In this document: piece by piece, positions 1 through 11,200 of the stretch | How the letters are laid out: every line of letters begins with the position of its first letter | Position numbering within the stretch: position 1 is the first letter of the stretch | From: Thuidium tamariscinum | Lineage: Eukaryota; Streptophyta; Bryopsida; Hypnales; Thuidiaceae | Assembly (NCBI GenBank): GCA_947034885.2 | Contig: OX344756.2 | Location: 13,512,098 to 13,576,097, forward strand | Direction: 5' to 3' | Length of the DNA: 64,000 bases | Position numbers and translations under genes: made by a program | The notes under the pieces: generated by a model | The model's input: only the letters and a program-made list of their open reading frames with translations | Told to the model about the DNA's origin: nothing | Database searches by the model: none

Positions 1-756
1 AATTTGGATGGGAAATTTCCTTCAAATCTTTTCAAATCCAATTAATTTTTTAAATTATTTTAATTCTAGAGAAATTGGTTGTCAATTTGTTTGTTTCCCT
101 TTTGGCTTATTAGAATATTTTAATCAAAAAACTATCATCAAATCTTTTTAAATCTAATTAATTTTAAATTGGCGTTAGTTTGTAAGGAAATTAGTTGTCA
201 ATTTGTTTGTTTCCTTTTTGGCTTATTAGGCCTAATAAAACAAAGCCAACAAAATCCAAACCTTTTAAGAATCTAATTAAGAACTACCGACCAAAGAATG
301 TAGAACATACTCCCTAGAATAAGTGCCAATTCAATAGTAAGATTCTAAAACAATTAGTTTTAAAAGGGCGTGGGATCAACGTTGAGAATAAAGAATTAGA
401 TTTCAATAGTAAGATTCTTAGGAAATTGATTTTTTAATCCTAATTCCTTCCTTAATCCTTCTAATTCCCCTCCTCCCTCCTCCCTTTGCTTCCGGAATGT
501 TTTGCAATTGTTGTAAGAGGAGTAGTGGCTATGGAGTTTTGAATTGGAAGGAATTGGGCTAATTCGCTTGACGTTACAATTGTTCAATTTTTGGTGGAAA
601 ATTGAATGTGGAAGTTGTTAGTTTCCTTTACAACTCTCCTTTAATTTTACCAAAATTCAAATGATTGTGATGACAAGTTTTTTTAGTGAGAGTGCACTTA
701 CGTGAGGATTTTCTTGTATTTTGAGAATGTGAGTTTTGGACTCCAATTTTCCAACA
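1..756. repeat. AT-rich left flank with a degenerate ~115-bp direct duplication
   Basis: No gene is visible. A stretch around 73-112 recurs at 190-230 with few changes, and its upstream neighbour around 25-55 recurs at 138-168, so the two form a tandem duplication of about 115 bp. A shorter direct repeat (TCAATAGTAAGATTCT) occurs near 331 and again near 403. The short open frames on both strands have low-complexity composition and are not credible genes. Confidence 0.5.
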
Positions 757-870
757 GGCCCTGGCTCCGAACGGCCCTAGCTCCCGAACAGGCCCTGGCT
801 TCGAACGCACTAGCTCCCCGACGGCTCTGGCTCCGAACGCATTGGCTCCCCGACGGGCTCTGGCTCCCCC
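757..870. repeat. GC-rich minisatellite, ~16-18-bp unit
   Basis: About seven degenerate copies of a unit close to GGCYCTGGCTCCGAAC follow one another. Alternate copies resemble each other more, suggesting a 33-34-bp higher-order unit. The block is strikingly GC-rich against the AT-rich surroundings and stays open in two frames only because it lacks A/T-rich stops. I infer a tandem repeat rather than a coding exon. Confidence 0.65.
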
Positions 871-996
871 GCGGACTCCGCCACGTGGCTGCCCCTGGTT
901 GGGCGGACCCCCCGTTCGGGCCCCGTCACCCCTTGCCGCGTGGCGGGGCGTGATTGGCTGGCGGGGGGAAGTGGGTAGCCGCTGTACTGGGTGGCC

Positions 997-1131
997 GCGG
1001 TCTGGCTGGTTGTGGTCTGGACTAAATGCGGTCTGGCTGGTTGTAGTCTGGACCGAATTCGGTACTGGCTAGTTGGGTCTTGGACTGAATTTAAATGCTA
1101 GGCTAGTTGCGGTCTTGGGCTGAATTTAAAT
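997..1131. repeat. Tandem repeat, ~33-36-bp unit
   Basis: Four imperfect copies of a unit beginning near GCGGTCTGGCTGGTTG and ending near GGACTGAAT follow the GC-rich minisatellite. The copies decay progressively from left to right, with the rightmost the most AT-rich. Confidence 0.55.
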
Positions 1132-3949
1132 ACTAAGTTGGTTATAGAAAATTGACTTTAAGGGTCAATTCCACCCTGACTACTTTAACCACAAGTATAA
1201 CACGAGAAGTTTGATTTGTGGCAAAGTGAAGGAAAGGCATCAATGGGTCAATTCCTTGACTATCAATCTCTTGAGAATTACGGGTTTTGGAGTTGGCTAA
1301 GTGAGCCTTATCATGTGACCGTTTTTCTTAAGTCGGAGCTTAAGGTAGTTGGTGTTATGAATAATATAACTTCTCCTATAGGGAATGATCCGTGGTGGTA
1401 CTTTAAGAGCTATTAATCACAAAAGGAGGTACACATGGCAGTGTTTAACCGAACTTTCACTTTGAGTTCTTAAAGTTTCTTAGTATTTCAAGATTTTGCC
1501 ACCAAAGGAGGTACACATGACAGTGTTTAAACCGAACTTTGGTACTTAATGCTTGAAATTTCACAAGGTGATTGTTAGCATGAACTAGAGGCTTAGCCCC
1601 GTACACAAACAAGGGTGGAAAAATCAATTGAAGGAGTCCTAACCCTTCAAAGTTTCAACTGTAAATATAAAACAAAACTTGGCCAAAATCTTTGGTCCAA
1701 GTAGTGCTCCGACCACGTCGGTAGCACAAAGGAAGAACGAAGTGTCGGTGCGAGAAATAAGGGTACTGGCAACCTCGAGGGGGGCCCTTATATACCCGTG
1801 GCCGGGCCCCTCTCGGTAATTGCCAGTGAAAACACTTTGTTACTTCCTACCCTAAACTACCCTAATGTAATTCCAAAATATTAGTTGTTTAATGGTGAAA
1901 ATTTCTAAAAACATCCCCATTTGGCAAAAGAAATCTTGACCAAATCAAATCCAAGATCTTAACCCAAAATATTTTGGAATTAATCCTAATTTACGTAGAT
2001 ATTTTGCAAATTAACCAAAAGTCATTTTGAAAATTGTCTTTCTTTAGCCCAAAGATGGCTTTTTACGCAAGAAAGAGATCTTGACCAAATCCAATCTTTG
2101 ATTTTTCAAGAGATATTTCCAAAATCACTTCTAATTAACCGCAATTAACAATTAAAAAGTCAAACTAAGAGCTGACCCTCTCTATCTTTTAGGGAATAAC
2201 TCGAAACGAAAAACCGTCTGCGCCATTGTCTTCAAAAGACCCCAATTAGCCTAAGAGACCCCTTACCCCTCACTCCTAGGCCATTTGCGCGCCCAAATTG
2301 GAATTACGGTAACTCCAATTAAAAGTCAAAAATCTAACTTTTAGGATTTGCGCATTTTGATGAATCTGTCAAGCCAGGGTTGTTAGGAATGTCCGTGAGA
2401 GTAAGGAATGACTCCTTATTTGCGACAATCGGACATCATTCGCTCCTGATACGTCGGTCAACCCGCCGCCAACTTGTAACTTCCAGTGAAATTCGATGTC
2501 GATGCCGGTTTTGGTAGTTGGGAATGTCGGAATGTCTTCAAACTTGACCGGGCGCTTATTAAGCACACAAAAACCTATCCTAATTTTTAGTGAGATTTTA
2601 CCACATCATACGTAATTTCTATGAATTTACGAACATTTCTATGTGCGGTTGACTTCCCATGGAGTCAACGTGGAATTTCGGAAAAATCCGAAATAAATTG
2701 GGTAACATCTAGGGCACTCCTAGATTCTTGGTGTAAGTCCCACGCAACCTTGCACCTTTCTAATTTTAGTAATTTGGAATTACTTTGCCCAATTGGACAA
2801 TTTAATTCCCGATGCCCGGGAATCTTGGACAATTGTTTGATTCTTGTTCGCTCCTGGCATGCTCCTATCCTTGGAACACCTCTCTGTAGTCTTCAATCTC
2901 CAATCCTCCATCTTTTATCTCGTAAAGTTCGAATTCTCCAAACCCATTGTAGTGGTTTTACCTTTAAATCCAATTTGTTCCAAAATTGAATTTAAGCCCT
3001 AGTAACTCTTCCACACTCGTAGTAGACTCTTTTAGCTTAGTCAGTATGTCATGTGCATCCTTAAAAGGTTGACTTTGCACAAACAATCGCTAGGACTGAC
3101 TAACTCTCTATTCCCTACTTCTCTCGGAATTACTAAATCTTCTCATAAACTTGCTTTGGAGACTTAGAATGATTCAAATTTCTAAGATTAGGAATTTTCC
3201 ACCTTCTAAGTTGGTTTTCCACCATTTTGGCATAGACTAACACCAAAACTCCCTCAACACTCTTTTTATGTCTTTTTCTTGAATATTTTGGCTAATTTTC
3301 GCTATTTAATCGCGAAAAATGGACCCAGAGTCCTGAGTGCCATCTCGAGGGCTCACACTTCCCCCTCAGGTTACAAACTAAACTAACTAAGAAAAAATCA
3401 ATTTAACGATCTAAAAATCTACTCTACTGTTGTAGCTAATCTAACTTTTGGAGAAATGGTCCGATCGCCAAACGGACAGCACCATTAGCTTTAGAAGACC
3501 CAAATTAGTCTAGAAGAACCCTTCCCCTTACTCCCGGAGCCTAATCAGACTAAAAAGCTAACACTTACGAACCGGTAAAAAAGGTGGAAAATCTATCTTT
3601 TGGAATTAATTTTTTCCAAAGGTTTTGACAAGCCAAGATTGTCGGGAAGGTCCAAGAATGTTGGAAAAGAGTCTAAGTTGACCCGAATCGGACTCTGTAT
3701 GCTCCCTGTACGCCAGTCAACTTGCAAGAATTTTAGTAAAACCTTCAAAACTTGTTGCCGTTGCGAGTTCTGGTACTTGTTGATGTCAGAATGTCTTGAA
3801 ATTTGGCGGGACGCTTATTTATGCTAAAAAATATTATCTTAATTTTTAGTGGGATTTTACCATCACCGTGGAATTTTCTATAATTTTCCAATTGTCGGTG
3901 AAAGCGGTTGACTTTCCATGGAGTCATTTCCATAATCCAGAAAATTATG
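1132..3949. repeat. Intergenic repeat debris with a ~1.2-kb degenerate direct duplication
   Basis: No recognisable gene. A ~37-bp segment starting AAAGGAGGTACACATG occurs near 1422 and again near 1504. An imperfect inverted repeat with ~23-bp arms lies at 1765-1827. The block around 2210-2700 resembles 3450-3960 along most of its length, for example in the runs around CAAGCCA, CGGTCAAC and GGGCGCTTATTA, with a spacing of about 1.25 kb. This looks like an old tandem duplication or two copies of one element. The open frames are short and show no domain. Confidence 0.4.
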
Positions 3950-4470
3950 AAACTTTTAGGAGATCTTCTAAGAATTCCCCTAATGACAAGTGCAAAGTTT
4001 TGCTAAAAACCTACACTATCTAAATAAAGTAGAAATTGCACTATAGTGGAATTAATTCCTCTGGGGAGGAATCATTCATGTACAAGGGAATCTCCATGAG
4101 TTAGCTTCGCCATGACGTTCATAGGAGACTATCGGACTCCCGTAGTTGCCAGTCGGAGCCCAATCTTCCGGGATCTTTGTCAAGTATTCCGGTAAGGCCC
4201 GCCTTAATGCTAAGTCATATCTTGAATATTCGTTAGTGTAATCTCTTGGTAATTGTGTAATATCATGTCTAATCTCCTGATAAGATATAGAAATTAGCTC
4301 TAAGGAGTCTTTTAAGGTACTCCAAAATTATTATAACCAATTTTTTATCATTAGCGGGAATTGTATCAATCCTACTTTGAGCACTCTTTTTAGTTGATTT
4401 TTAACCATAATGACCCTAAATATGAGCAATAAGCGAAGAAAAAAAAAATTCGAGGCCTAAGTGACAATGA
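3950..4470 (+). repeat. Left arm of a long inverted repeat (partner 6720-7265)
   Basis: Read forward, this arm matches the reverse complement of 6720-7265 over roughly 500 bp with many substitutions. Shared landmarks are a GGAATTAATTCCTC-like block near 4059, a GGGAATCTCCATGAGTTAGC-like block near 4087, and an ATATGAGCAATAAGCGAA block near 4420. The arms enclose about 2.2 kb. I infer the two ends of a fold-back element or two inverted copies of one element; no target duplication was found. Confidence 0.6.
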
Positions 4471-4941
4471 CGGGACTTACAGAGCCCTATCAAAAGGAAT
4501 CGCGATCACGAACGATGGTTAGAAGGATCAGTGAATCCTTTGACAAAGGCAAATCGTGCTGATTATGTCGCCACGACAATTAAACGCATCCTCAAGTTTC
4601 TTCAGATGGAGTGAAGCTTTAATTGAAACTCTATTTTCTTATTTCTAGTGAATATTTATTAAATGTTAGTTCTTAATTTTATATTTTGAATATTTTATTT
4701 AAATTACAGTAAGTGATTATAAATATAGGATGAAGATTTAGTGATAGAAAATTAGCTTGGGGTTTGGTGATAAGAGAGAATGTGAATGGAAAGTGATTAG
4801 AATCTTAGGTGGGGTCTTGGTAGGGATATAGGCTGATGTGCCCCACTCCTTCACTTATGATGAAGAGGAAAATAGTGAAAAAATTCTTAGTTGGTATGTG
4901 TAGAGAGAGAAGTGTGTGTATGTTTTGAGGAGTTTTGGCCA

Positions 4942-5850
4942 AATTTTGGGTTAATGTAGCTCATGGAGCATAAAAAATTGAGTAATGAAAATTTGATATG
5001 ACATTTTTGTGTTTAGAGATTTTCAAAGAGTGTTAACAAGTTGGATTTGGAGTTGGGAGTCAAAAGTTATGAGAGTTTGAAATTGTGAAGACCTAAGAAT
5101 CTCCATTGAGAGGTCAGAGGTTTCAATAAATTATAACTTTTGGAGTACTTGTTTGTTTGACTTGAAATTTGGAGCGTGTATTGTACTTGTGTTTATTTTT
5201 TTTAAAAGATATGATATTTGTCGTTTAGAGTTTGTATCAAAAAGTTATGGGGTGTTGAAATTTGAAGTGGAAATTGGAGTTAAAAAAGGGAGGCCGTATC
5301 GTCAATGCTTACAACTTTTGGTCAGTTTTTTTGATGGAATTGAAACTTTGAGAAGTGCTAGATTATCATTTTATCTTTTCAAATTGAGTTTATTTATATG
5401 AATTGGAGTTGTAATGCAAAAATTATGTAGTATAAAAGGTTAATGATTTTCATACCTTTTTATTTGAGAAGGCCGAGATTATACTTCTTACAACTTTTGG
5501 ACAGTACCTTAAATCATTGTGATATCTTTACAAGTTACAGAAATTAATGAGAGCTTTCTAAATTTTTCTCACACTTAGTATTTGAAGCTTTTAATAAAAA
5601 GTTATTGAGTTTTAAAGAGGTAGTGGTTAGTTAATAAAGAAGAAGAAGAAGACTTCTACTTTGCTCTCATATAATTTTGGGACAATATCTTAAAATAAGC
5701 TCAAATTTTGTGAATGATTAGTTTGTGCTTTTAGCTTTCTAAATTGCTAAAGCACTTAGTATTTGAGTTTTTAGAGTACTTGTGATACTAGATTGAAGGT
5801 CGCAGCTTGTGTGGGACTTAGTTTTACCTAGTTCTTGTTGGAATATCTTC
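4942..5850. repeat. Decayed tandem satellite, ~180-bp monomer
   Basis: The anchor AACTTTTGG (or AATTTTGG) occurs at about 4942, 5135, 5313, 5492 and 5673, giving spacings of 193, 178, 179 and 181 bp. A second anchor, AAAAGTTATGRGRTTTTGAAA-like, recurs at a similar phase in several monomers. Monomers are highly diverged. The one open frame here (5153-5401) spans monomers and has no protein-like features. The length is typical of plant satellite monomers. Confidence 0.5.
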
Positions 5851-6719
5851 AAGTTTGAGGATGAAAGAAGTTTTTAAGATTCAAAATTGAAGATTTGGGA
5901 CTCAAAAAGGGAGAAGATTGAAGATCCGTGTATGTCGCTTGTGGCTTATTTTTCCTAGTTGGTTTTGGAGACTCATTGTAATTTTCTTGTTTTTTTCAGT
6001 CGGTTTTGGTCTTTTGGAGGCTAGTTGTTATTTTAATTTTGCATTGTAAACTTGGTTGCGGGCTATAGAGTCATTTTTATGACAATTATTAGCTCCATTT
6101 TTTATTTGTGACGATGAAGTGGGATTGATCACCCATATGGTCAATTTTTTATGTTGAGCCTACTGGTAAAAGGTTCTTTCTGGTCATCGTAAGTTTGAAG
6201 TTTAGGAGTCAATCTTTTAGACAATCAGCTCGTAGTTTGGCCGTCCTATTTTACCCGTCTGAGGACTTGTTTTTTATTACACACCTTCACCTTATTCCTA
6301 CAGAGCCATCACAGGATAGGCCTATGGAAAATTGAAATGAAGATCGAGTGAAGATTCGAGTTTTCGACATTACCTGTCACTCACTCAACAACTTGCAGCT
6401 AAGCGCTCCGTGTATTCCTTAAGCGCACTCTTCTCTACCTAACAATGGTATGTCACAAAATCTTCCTTGTTGTAAGCACTAGAATTGTCAATGAAGAGCC
6501 TAACTAGCTCACCTTGGCAATTGTGGCAAATTTTCATAGCACTCATGAAATCGTACACAAATATATCCCGAGCCTAAGACAATTTCATCAGACAATGCAT
6601 AGCATTCACCTAGGGAATAAAACAAGCTAAGGAAAGTAACACCTCCAGGTCTGCAAGCAAGTTGAAAATGTTACCCACCCCTTTATGAGGTTTCTAGCTA
6701 GAAGCACTGTGAATCTTAT

Positions 6720-7265
6720 CATTGTCACCCAAGCCTTCGATTTTTCTTTTTTTCGCTTATTGCTCATATTTAGGGCTATGGTTAAAAAAATAACTAAAAA
6801 GAATATTCGTAGAAGAATTGACACAATTCCCTATAACCACAGGGAATTAATTAGAATTGTACCAGAGTGCTCTTAAGACTCCTTAGGACTAGTCTTTGAA
6901 GTGTTATTAGATGATTGAACGTGATTTAAGCAATTACAGTACAAGGAGTTTGCATTAATTAGTATTCATGAAGTGAACTAGTATAAAAACACCAAGAACG
7001 GATCTTCTCGAAATTTGTAGAGTGGACCTGGAAGGTTTGGATTTTCAATGGCAAGAATGGAAATTCGATAGGTTCCTAGGAGTATCATAGTGAAGCTAAC
7101 TCGTGGAGATTCCCTTGTATGGGAATGATTCCTCCTCGGAGAAATTAATTCCATTCTAGTACAATTTCCACTTTATTTAGAAAGTGTAGTTTCTTAGCGA
7201 AACTTTGTGCTTGGCTTTAAGGAGATTCTTAAAAGATCCCCTAAAAGTTTCATAATTTTCTAGAA
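6720..7265 (-). repeat. Right arm of the long inverted repeat (partner 3950-4470)
   Basis: This is the inverted partner of 3950-4470; the closest stretch is 7070-7260. The open frames in both directions over 6627-6876 are shadows of this repeat. Confidence 0.6.
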
Positions 7266-8879
7266 TTGACTAGCCCTTACACCTCCATAATATTGTTTGA
7301 GAAGACCATTTAAGGTTCTCACAGCCACCCCAATAATTTCGAAATATTGTGAGTTTAATTATAGAATTTGATTTCAAAAAGGGAAGGCTTGTTAGGCATC
7401 CAAATTACAAAAGTAGCCAGTCAAACTGAGTTGACGAGCCCTCTTACTCACTCAGAGTCTCATGCTTGAAATCCAGAAGATTCAGAGTCTTTCTTACCAC
7501 TCACAAAAAATCAAGAGAGTTTGAGTTTTGACTACAAAGAAGCTCTGAATTCCCATAAGGGGATAATCCAGCCATCCAGGGCTTATACAAGCTCAAAATC
7601 TGAAGTCAAGTTGATTGACCAGCCCTCTCTCATTGGAGAGCCACCTGCAAACCACATTCAACACACCAAGGCAACAAGTCAACTAGGTGAGGTAGCTTGG
7701 TTGAGCTCTAGTAATTGAATTGAAGGCTTTCCACTTCTTTGAAGCTCTAGACTTGCAAACACAATCTGTTCTTCCACTTGAAACTCAACTCAAGCCTTTT
7801 TTATAAACCTCAACTTCAAAAGAATAGAGAGTAAAAATATTCAATTGTTGTTTAGAAGAAGGGAGAGAGATGAGGTAATCTTGGAAGCCATATTGACTTT
7901 GATAACCATATTTTAGTTTGACAAAAAACAAATAGTAAAGACAAGAAAAAGAATAGTTTGATTTAGGGAAGATTTAGAGGTTTGCCAGTTTAGGGAAAAG
8001 TTTGGAAAGCTTAGTTGTAGGAATGTTTGACTTTATAAGCCATTAGTTAGTAATAAAAAAATTAGATTTTTAAAGACTTTTTTTACGTTGACTTTGGAAC
8101 CTCATTAAAAGATAAAAAGATAAATTTAAAAGATAAACAATCCTCAAAAGAATAGGAAAAGACCAAGAAAAAGAAAAATACGAAAGCTTTAAGCAAAGGT
8201 GTATCAAATACAACCTATACACACGAAATCATCAAGATGGAAGTAGAGCTGGCGCATCGGGAGGAATTATTTGGAGGACATAAAGATTTCAAGGTCAACA
8301 AGATCAAAGTAAGTCTATAAAACCCATTTTCCCATTATTATCTTTGAACTAGCTTTAACATCGAGAACTTGTTTTACTATTAGTATTAAAATCATAGAAA
8401 ATCATAGCTTAGATAAAAGTAGACAAATTATGATTTTTGAGCTAAAGTAGAAGCAAAAGCAAGATTAGAAAATATCACCAATCAATTAGGAACTAGAAAT
8501 TCAATTTCAAAGAAAGGACAAAAAATTGGAATGTTATTCTTTCCGTGAATTACTTAATTAAGCATAAGAAAAATAGAGATTGGATTGATTAGAATAAGTA
8601 GGGTCATCCAAAGAAATTACAAATTAAGAATCATTATCTTTAGGAAGTTTAACAATTATCATTCGAATTATTCATAAAGTAGATAAGTATTGGTCAAAGC
8701 AATTGGGCAGTTATTATTTACAATATAGAATAATTGATTAATAGAAAGAAGTAGGAGTAGCAATTAGAGAGATCCATTGCTTGGAAGGTAGAACTAGATT
8801 ACACGTAGGTAGACACCCACTAGGAATTAGAATTCACATAGTTGAATTCAGTTGTGTACACTTTATTCCAAGGGTGGGA
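7266..8879. other. AT-rich intergenic DNA, nothing recognised
   Basis: No gene, RNA or clear repeat boundary is visible. A phrase around CAAGTTGATTGACCAGCCCTCTC near 7608 loosely echoes one near 7424, suggesting an old local duplication. The 65-codon frame at 7521-7718 lacks any recognisable motif. Confidence 0.4.
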
Positions 8880-9900
8880 ATAAAGCACCCACAAGCACCA
8901 ATCATGTCAACACCCATTTTCACCAGTAGTGTTTTGTACTCCTCTAAGATGCGCTAGGCTAGACTCCTCATGGAGATCCAATGCATCTCTACATTGCGGA
9001 CCATTTTGTCACCCTCAGTTTCCATTGAGTTTGCAAGTTTTTGCAACTCAGCATGATGCTTGTTAGAGCAGCAAAAATATGAGTATATGGATTGAAAAAG
9101 GCCTTCTAGCCAACTCACCATAGGATACTTCGATAAAGCCTCTACAACAAGATTTAACTTGTGACTCACACATGATGCTTCTAAAGTGAAAGGAGCCCCA
9201 CCAGAAGAAAACTACACTATTCATGCCAAAAACTACATTAAACTTGCCAAACTTGCGTTTTACTTCACAAAGACTGCGTTGGGACTGCGTTGTATTCAAC
9301 ATAATGCGTGGAGTGAATTGTGTTAAGTTCTCCCTTCATAACGTAAAATTCTGCATTTCAACATGTCAACACAAAATTGAACAAGGAAAATGCAGATTTC
9401 AACAAGGAAATCGCAGAATTTTGTATTAGAATGAAAAATTCCACATGACAAAGTAGGACTTCAAGACAATCCATTCCACGCTTTACGTTGAATGCAACAC
9501 AGTTTCAACACAGTTTTTGTCAAAAACAAAGTAGTTTTCTTCTAGTGCCCATTTTTCACGGATTTGTGTTGTCACCCCTATTCTCCGACCCTGGAATATA
9601 GTGACACCGTTGGCCCCAAAGCAAATCAGTTTAGAAGCAATATATTCATAAGACAAGCCACCCTCATTTAACAATGCATGCATAATAATACTAGTAAGAT
9701 TATCAACTATGCCACCATCTACAAGGCAAGACAAATGCAATAAGTGTGGTTTCTTCTCTTAGCCGTCCATTGTGTAGACATGGACCCCAAGCCAACATGT
9801 GTTATCAATTGCAATGACTTCATCAATGCTAATAGAGACAACCGTCGCAAATTGCATAGCACACTTCAGGGCGGTTAGAACAAATGCGTTAATATGTTTT
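8880..9900 (-). pseudogene. hAT-type (DUF4371/ZNF862-like) transposase remnant, interrupted
   Basis: Read on the minus strand, one frame gives a run around SIDEVIAIDN, then GGLSYEYIASKLICFGANGV followed by FQG and GVTTQI, then CVSHKLNLVVEALSKYP and NVEMHWISM. That order and spacing match the central region of hAT-like DUF4371 proteins from memory of the family (DEV..ID, KL.CFGADG, CVAHRTNL, RWIS). The reading is broken by a TAA at 9759-9761, a 349-bp insertion at 9199-9547 and a TAG at 8954-8956, after which similarity appears to continue. Neither the N-terminal zinc finger nor the C-terminal dimerisation region is visible. It is a dead fragment. Confidence 0.65.
9199..9547. mobile_element. 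CACTA-type non-autonomous element inside the hAT remnant
   Basis: The left end reads CACCAGAAGAAAACTAC and the right end, reverse-complemented, CACTAGAAGAAAACTAC, so 16 of 17 bases match. The element is flanked by CCC on both sides (9196-9198 and 9548-9550), the 3-bp duplication expected of CACTA/En-Spm insertion. Removing it rejoins the hAT frame (...REKWA then PFTL...), which independently supports the boundaries. The 349 bp have no coding content. Confidence 0.75.
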
Positions 9901-10703
9901 ATTTTATTTATTGCAATACATTCAATTCCTTGATAACATAGACCAAGCTAACTGATGAAGCATCAAACATTCACTATAAACTTTTCATATTTTTTCCAAT
10001 ACTAAATACACTATACATGTAGGTTTGTTTTGGCAAGTTCATGTTGAAATAGTTTTTTTTCTTAGTTTGACAATTTGGTAGGTAAATAGGATTTTTTTTG
10101 TCTTTGGCACTTTATGAGGACACTCTTGCTTATGGATTGATTCTTTCTAATCATGTGCAAGGTAGAGGTATCTATAGTTGATTACTTAAGAAATTTTCAA
10201 GCAGATCATAAGTAGTATAAAGTAAGTGAAATTTTTGCCAAGTAGGAAGATAGGAAATATGGGGATTGCAAATTTTTTAGAATTGTATTCCCAAAATTGA
10301 AAACACTATGATTTTGGGAAGCCAAAAAGTTATGTAGATTGATAGCCAATGTCTAGACTCTTCTATTTCCAATCATAGACAAAGTACTTTCTTGCTCACT
10401 ACTTCCTATTTTCTCATTTACTACTTTAGGACATGCGTCATGATCTTGTTTGAAATGGAAGAAAAAATGCATTCTAAACTTTGATTGAAAATATATTCTA
10501 AGCTTTGTTGAAAATAGTTGTACTTTACAGCTACTGTTGGGTCCCTGGTCAGGAATGGGTGCCTCTATATTAAATGTGTTCCTTTTTCAAATTTTTCTGA
10601 AGAACAATTTTTTCAAATTTTTTCAAGTAGTTTTAAATAATTTTTCAAATTTTCAAATTTCAATAACTTCCAAATTTTCCTGAGTTTCGGAAGATGCTTA
10701 CGA
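9901..10703. other. AT-rich intergenic DNA
   Basis: The extreme N-terminal side of the hAT remnant may reach a little into the left edge of this stretch. Beyond that I see only AT-rich sequence and TTTTTCAAATT-type low-complexity repeats near 10580-10660. Confidence 0.4.
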
Positions 10704-10810
10704 TCCCCTGAAGGGGAACTTCCATGAAGTTCGGGGAACGTCGGGAACCAGGAAGGAATACCTGGCTTACGAAACTGACCAAATACTTACGGTACGTATT
10801 TGGTCAGTTT
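10704..10810. repeat. Cluster of four consecutive stem-loops
   Basis: Four inverted repeats follow in order: TCCCC-TGAA-GGGGA (10704-10717), GAACTTC-CAT-GAAGTTC (10716-10732), CCAGG/CCTGG (10748-10765), and a 15-bp perfect stem AAACTGACCAAATAC with its complement (10772-10810, 9-nt loop). They lie about 400-500 bp upstream of the SKI2 start. They could be a transposon end or a structured upstream element; no function can be read directly. Confidence 0.6.
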
Positions 10811-11200
10811 AACGGACGGAGGGCAGATGCGGTCGTCCAGATGACCCGAGAAGTCAGGAAACCCTAATTCGCGCATAGACGCTCTGGTGCTTTGATCGCT
10901 CTGGGATTCCACAGTAGGATTTTGCTAATTGCAAGCTCCTTGATCGTGATATAAAGTTTTGCGCGAGCCCTAAAACTTGTTTGATTCGAATTGCGATGTC
11001 CTCTGTCATCCTCTGAAGCTCAGGATCGGTCTTCTTCCAATGCTGGCCTTTGTTCGCCGCTGATCGCCATGATGCCTCAGCTCGGTAACGATACCTCGTC
11101 CTCCGCATAATTTTGTTTCTTTTCCGCGGAAATAGATTTTCTCTCGTTTCAGTTACGAAGTAATTTGAATTTGAGTTGAAAATTTTAGAGTTTCACTACA
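10811..11200 (+). promoter_or_regulatory. Probable promoter/5' leader of SKI2
   Basis: This stretch is more GC-rich than the upstream DNA and leads into the SKI2 ATG at 11201 (context CTACAATGAC). A minus-strand open frame over 10854-11108 has no recognisable domain and is taken as a chance frame in leader DNA. No TATA box or transcription start could be fixed. Confidence 0.4.

Noticed and set aside
1741-1830. LTR-like TATA region (CTTATATACCCG) suggesting a Gypsy LTR
   Set aside because: No second LTR, primer-binding site or gag/pol remnant found; left as an imperfect inverted repeat only.
5153-5401. 82-codon hydrophobic frame
   Set aside because: It spans monomer boundaries of a decayed ~180-bp tandem repeat and has no ATG at its 5' limit.
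10854-11108. 84-codon minus-strand frame upstream of SKI2
   Set aside because: No recognisable domain, and it overlaps the likely SKI2 leader; treated as a chance frame in GC-richer DNA.
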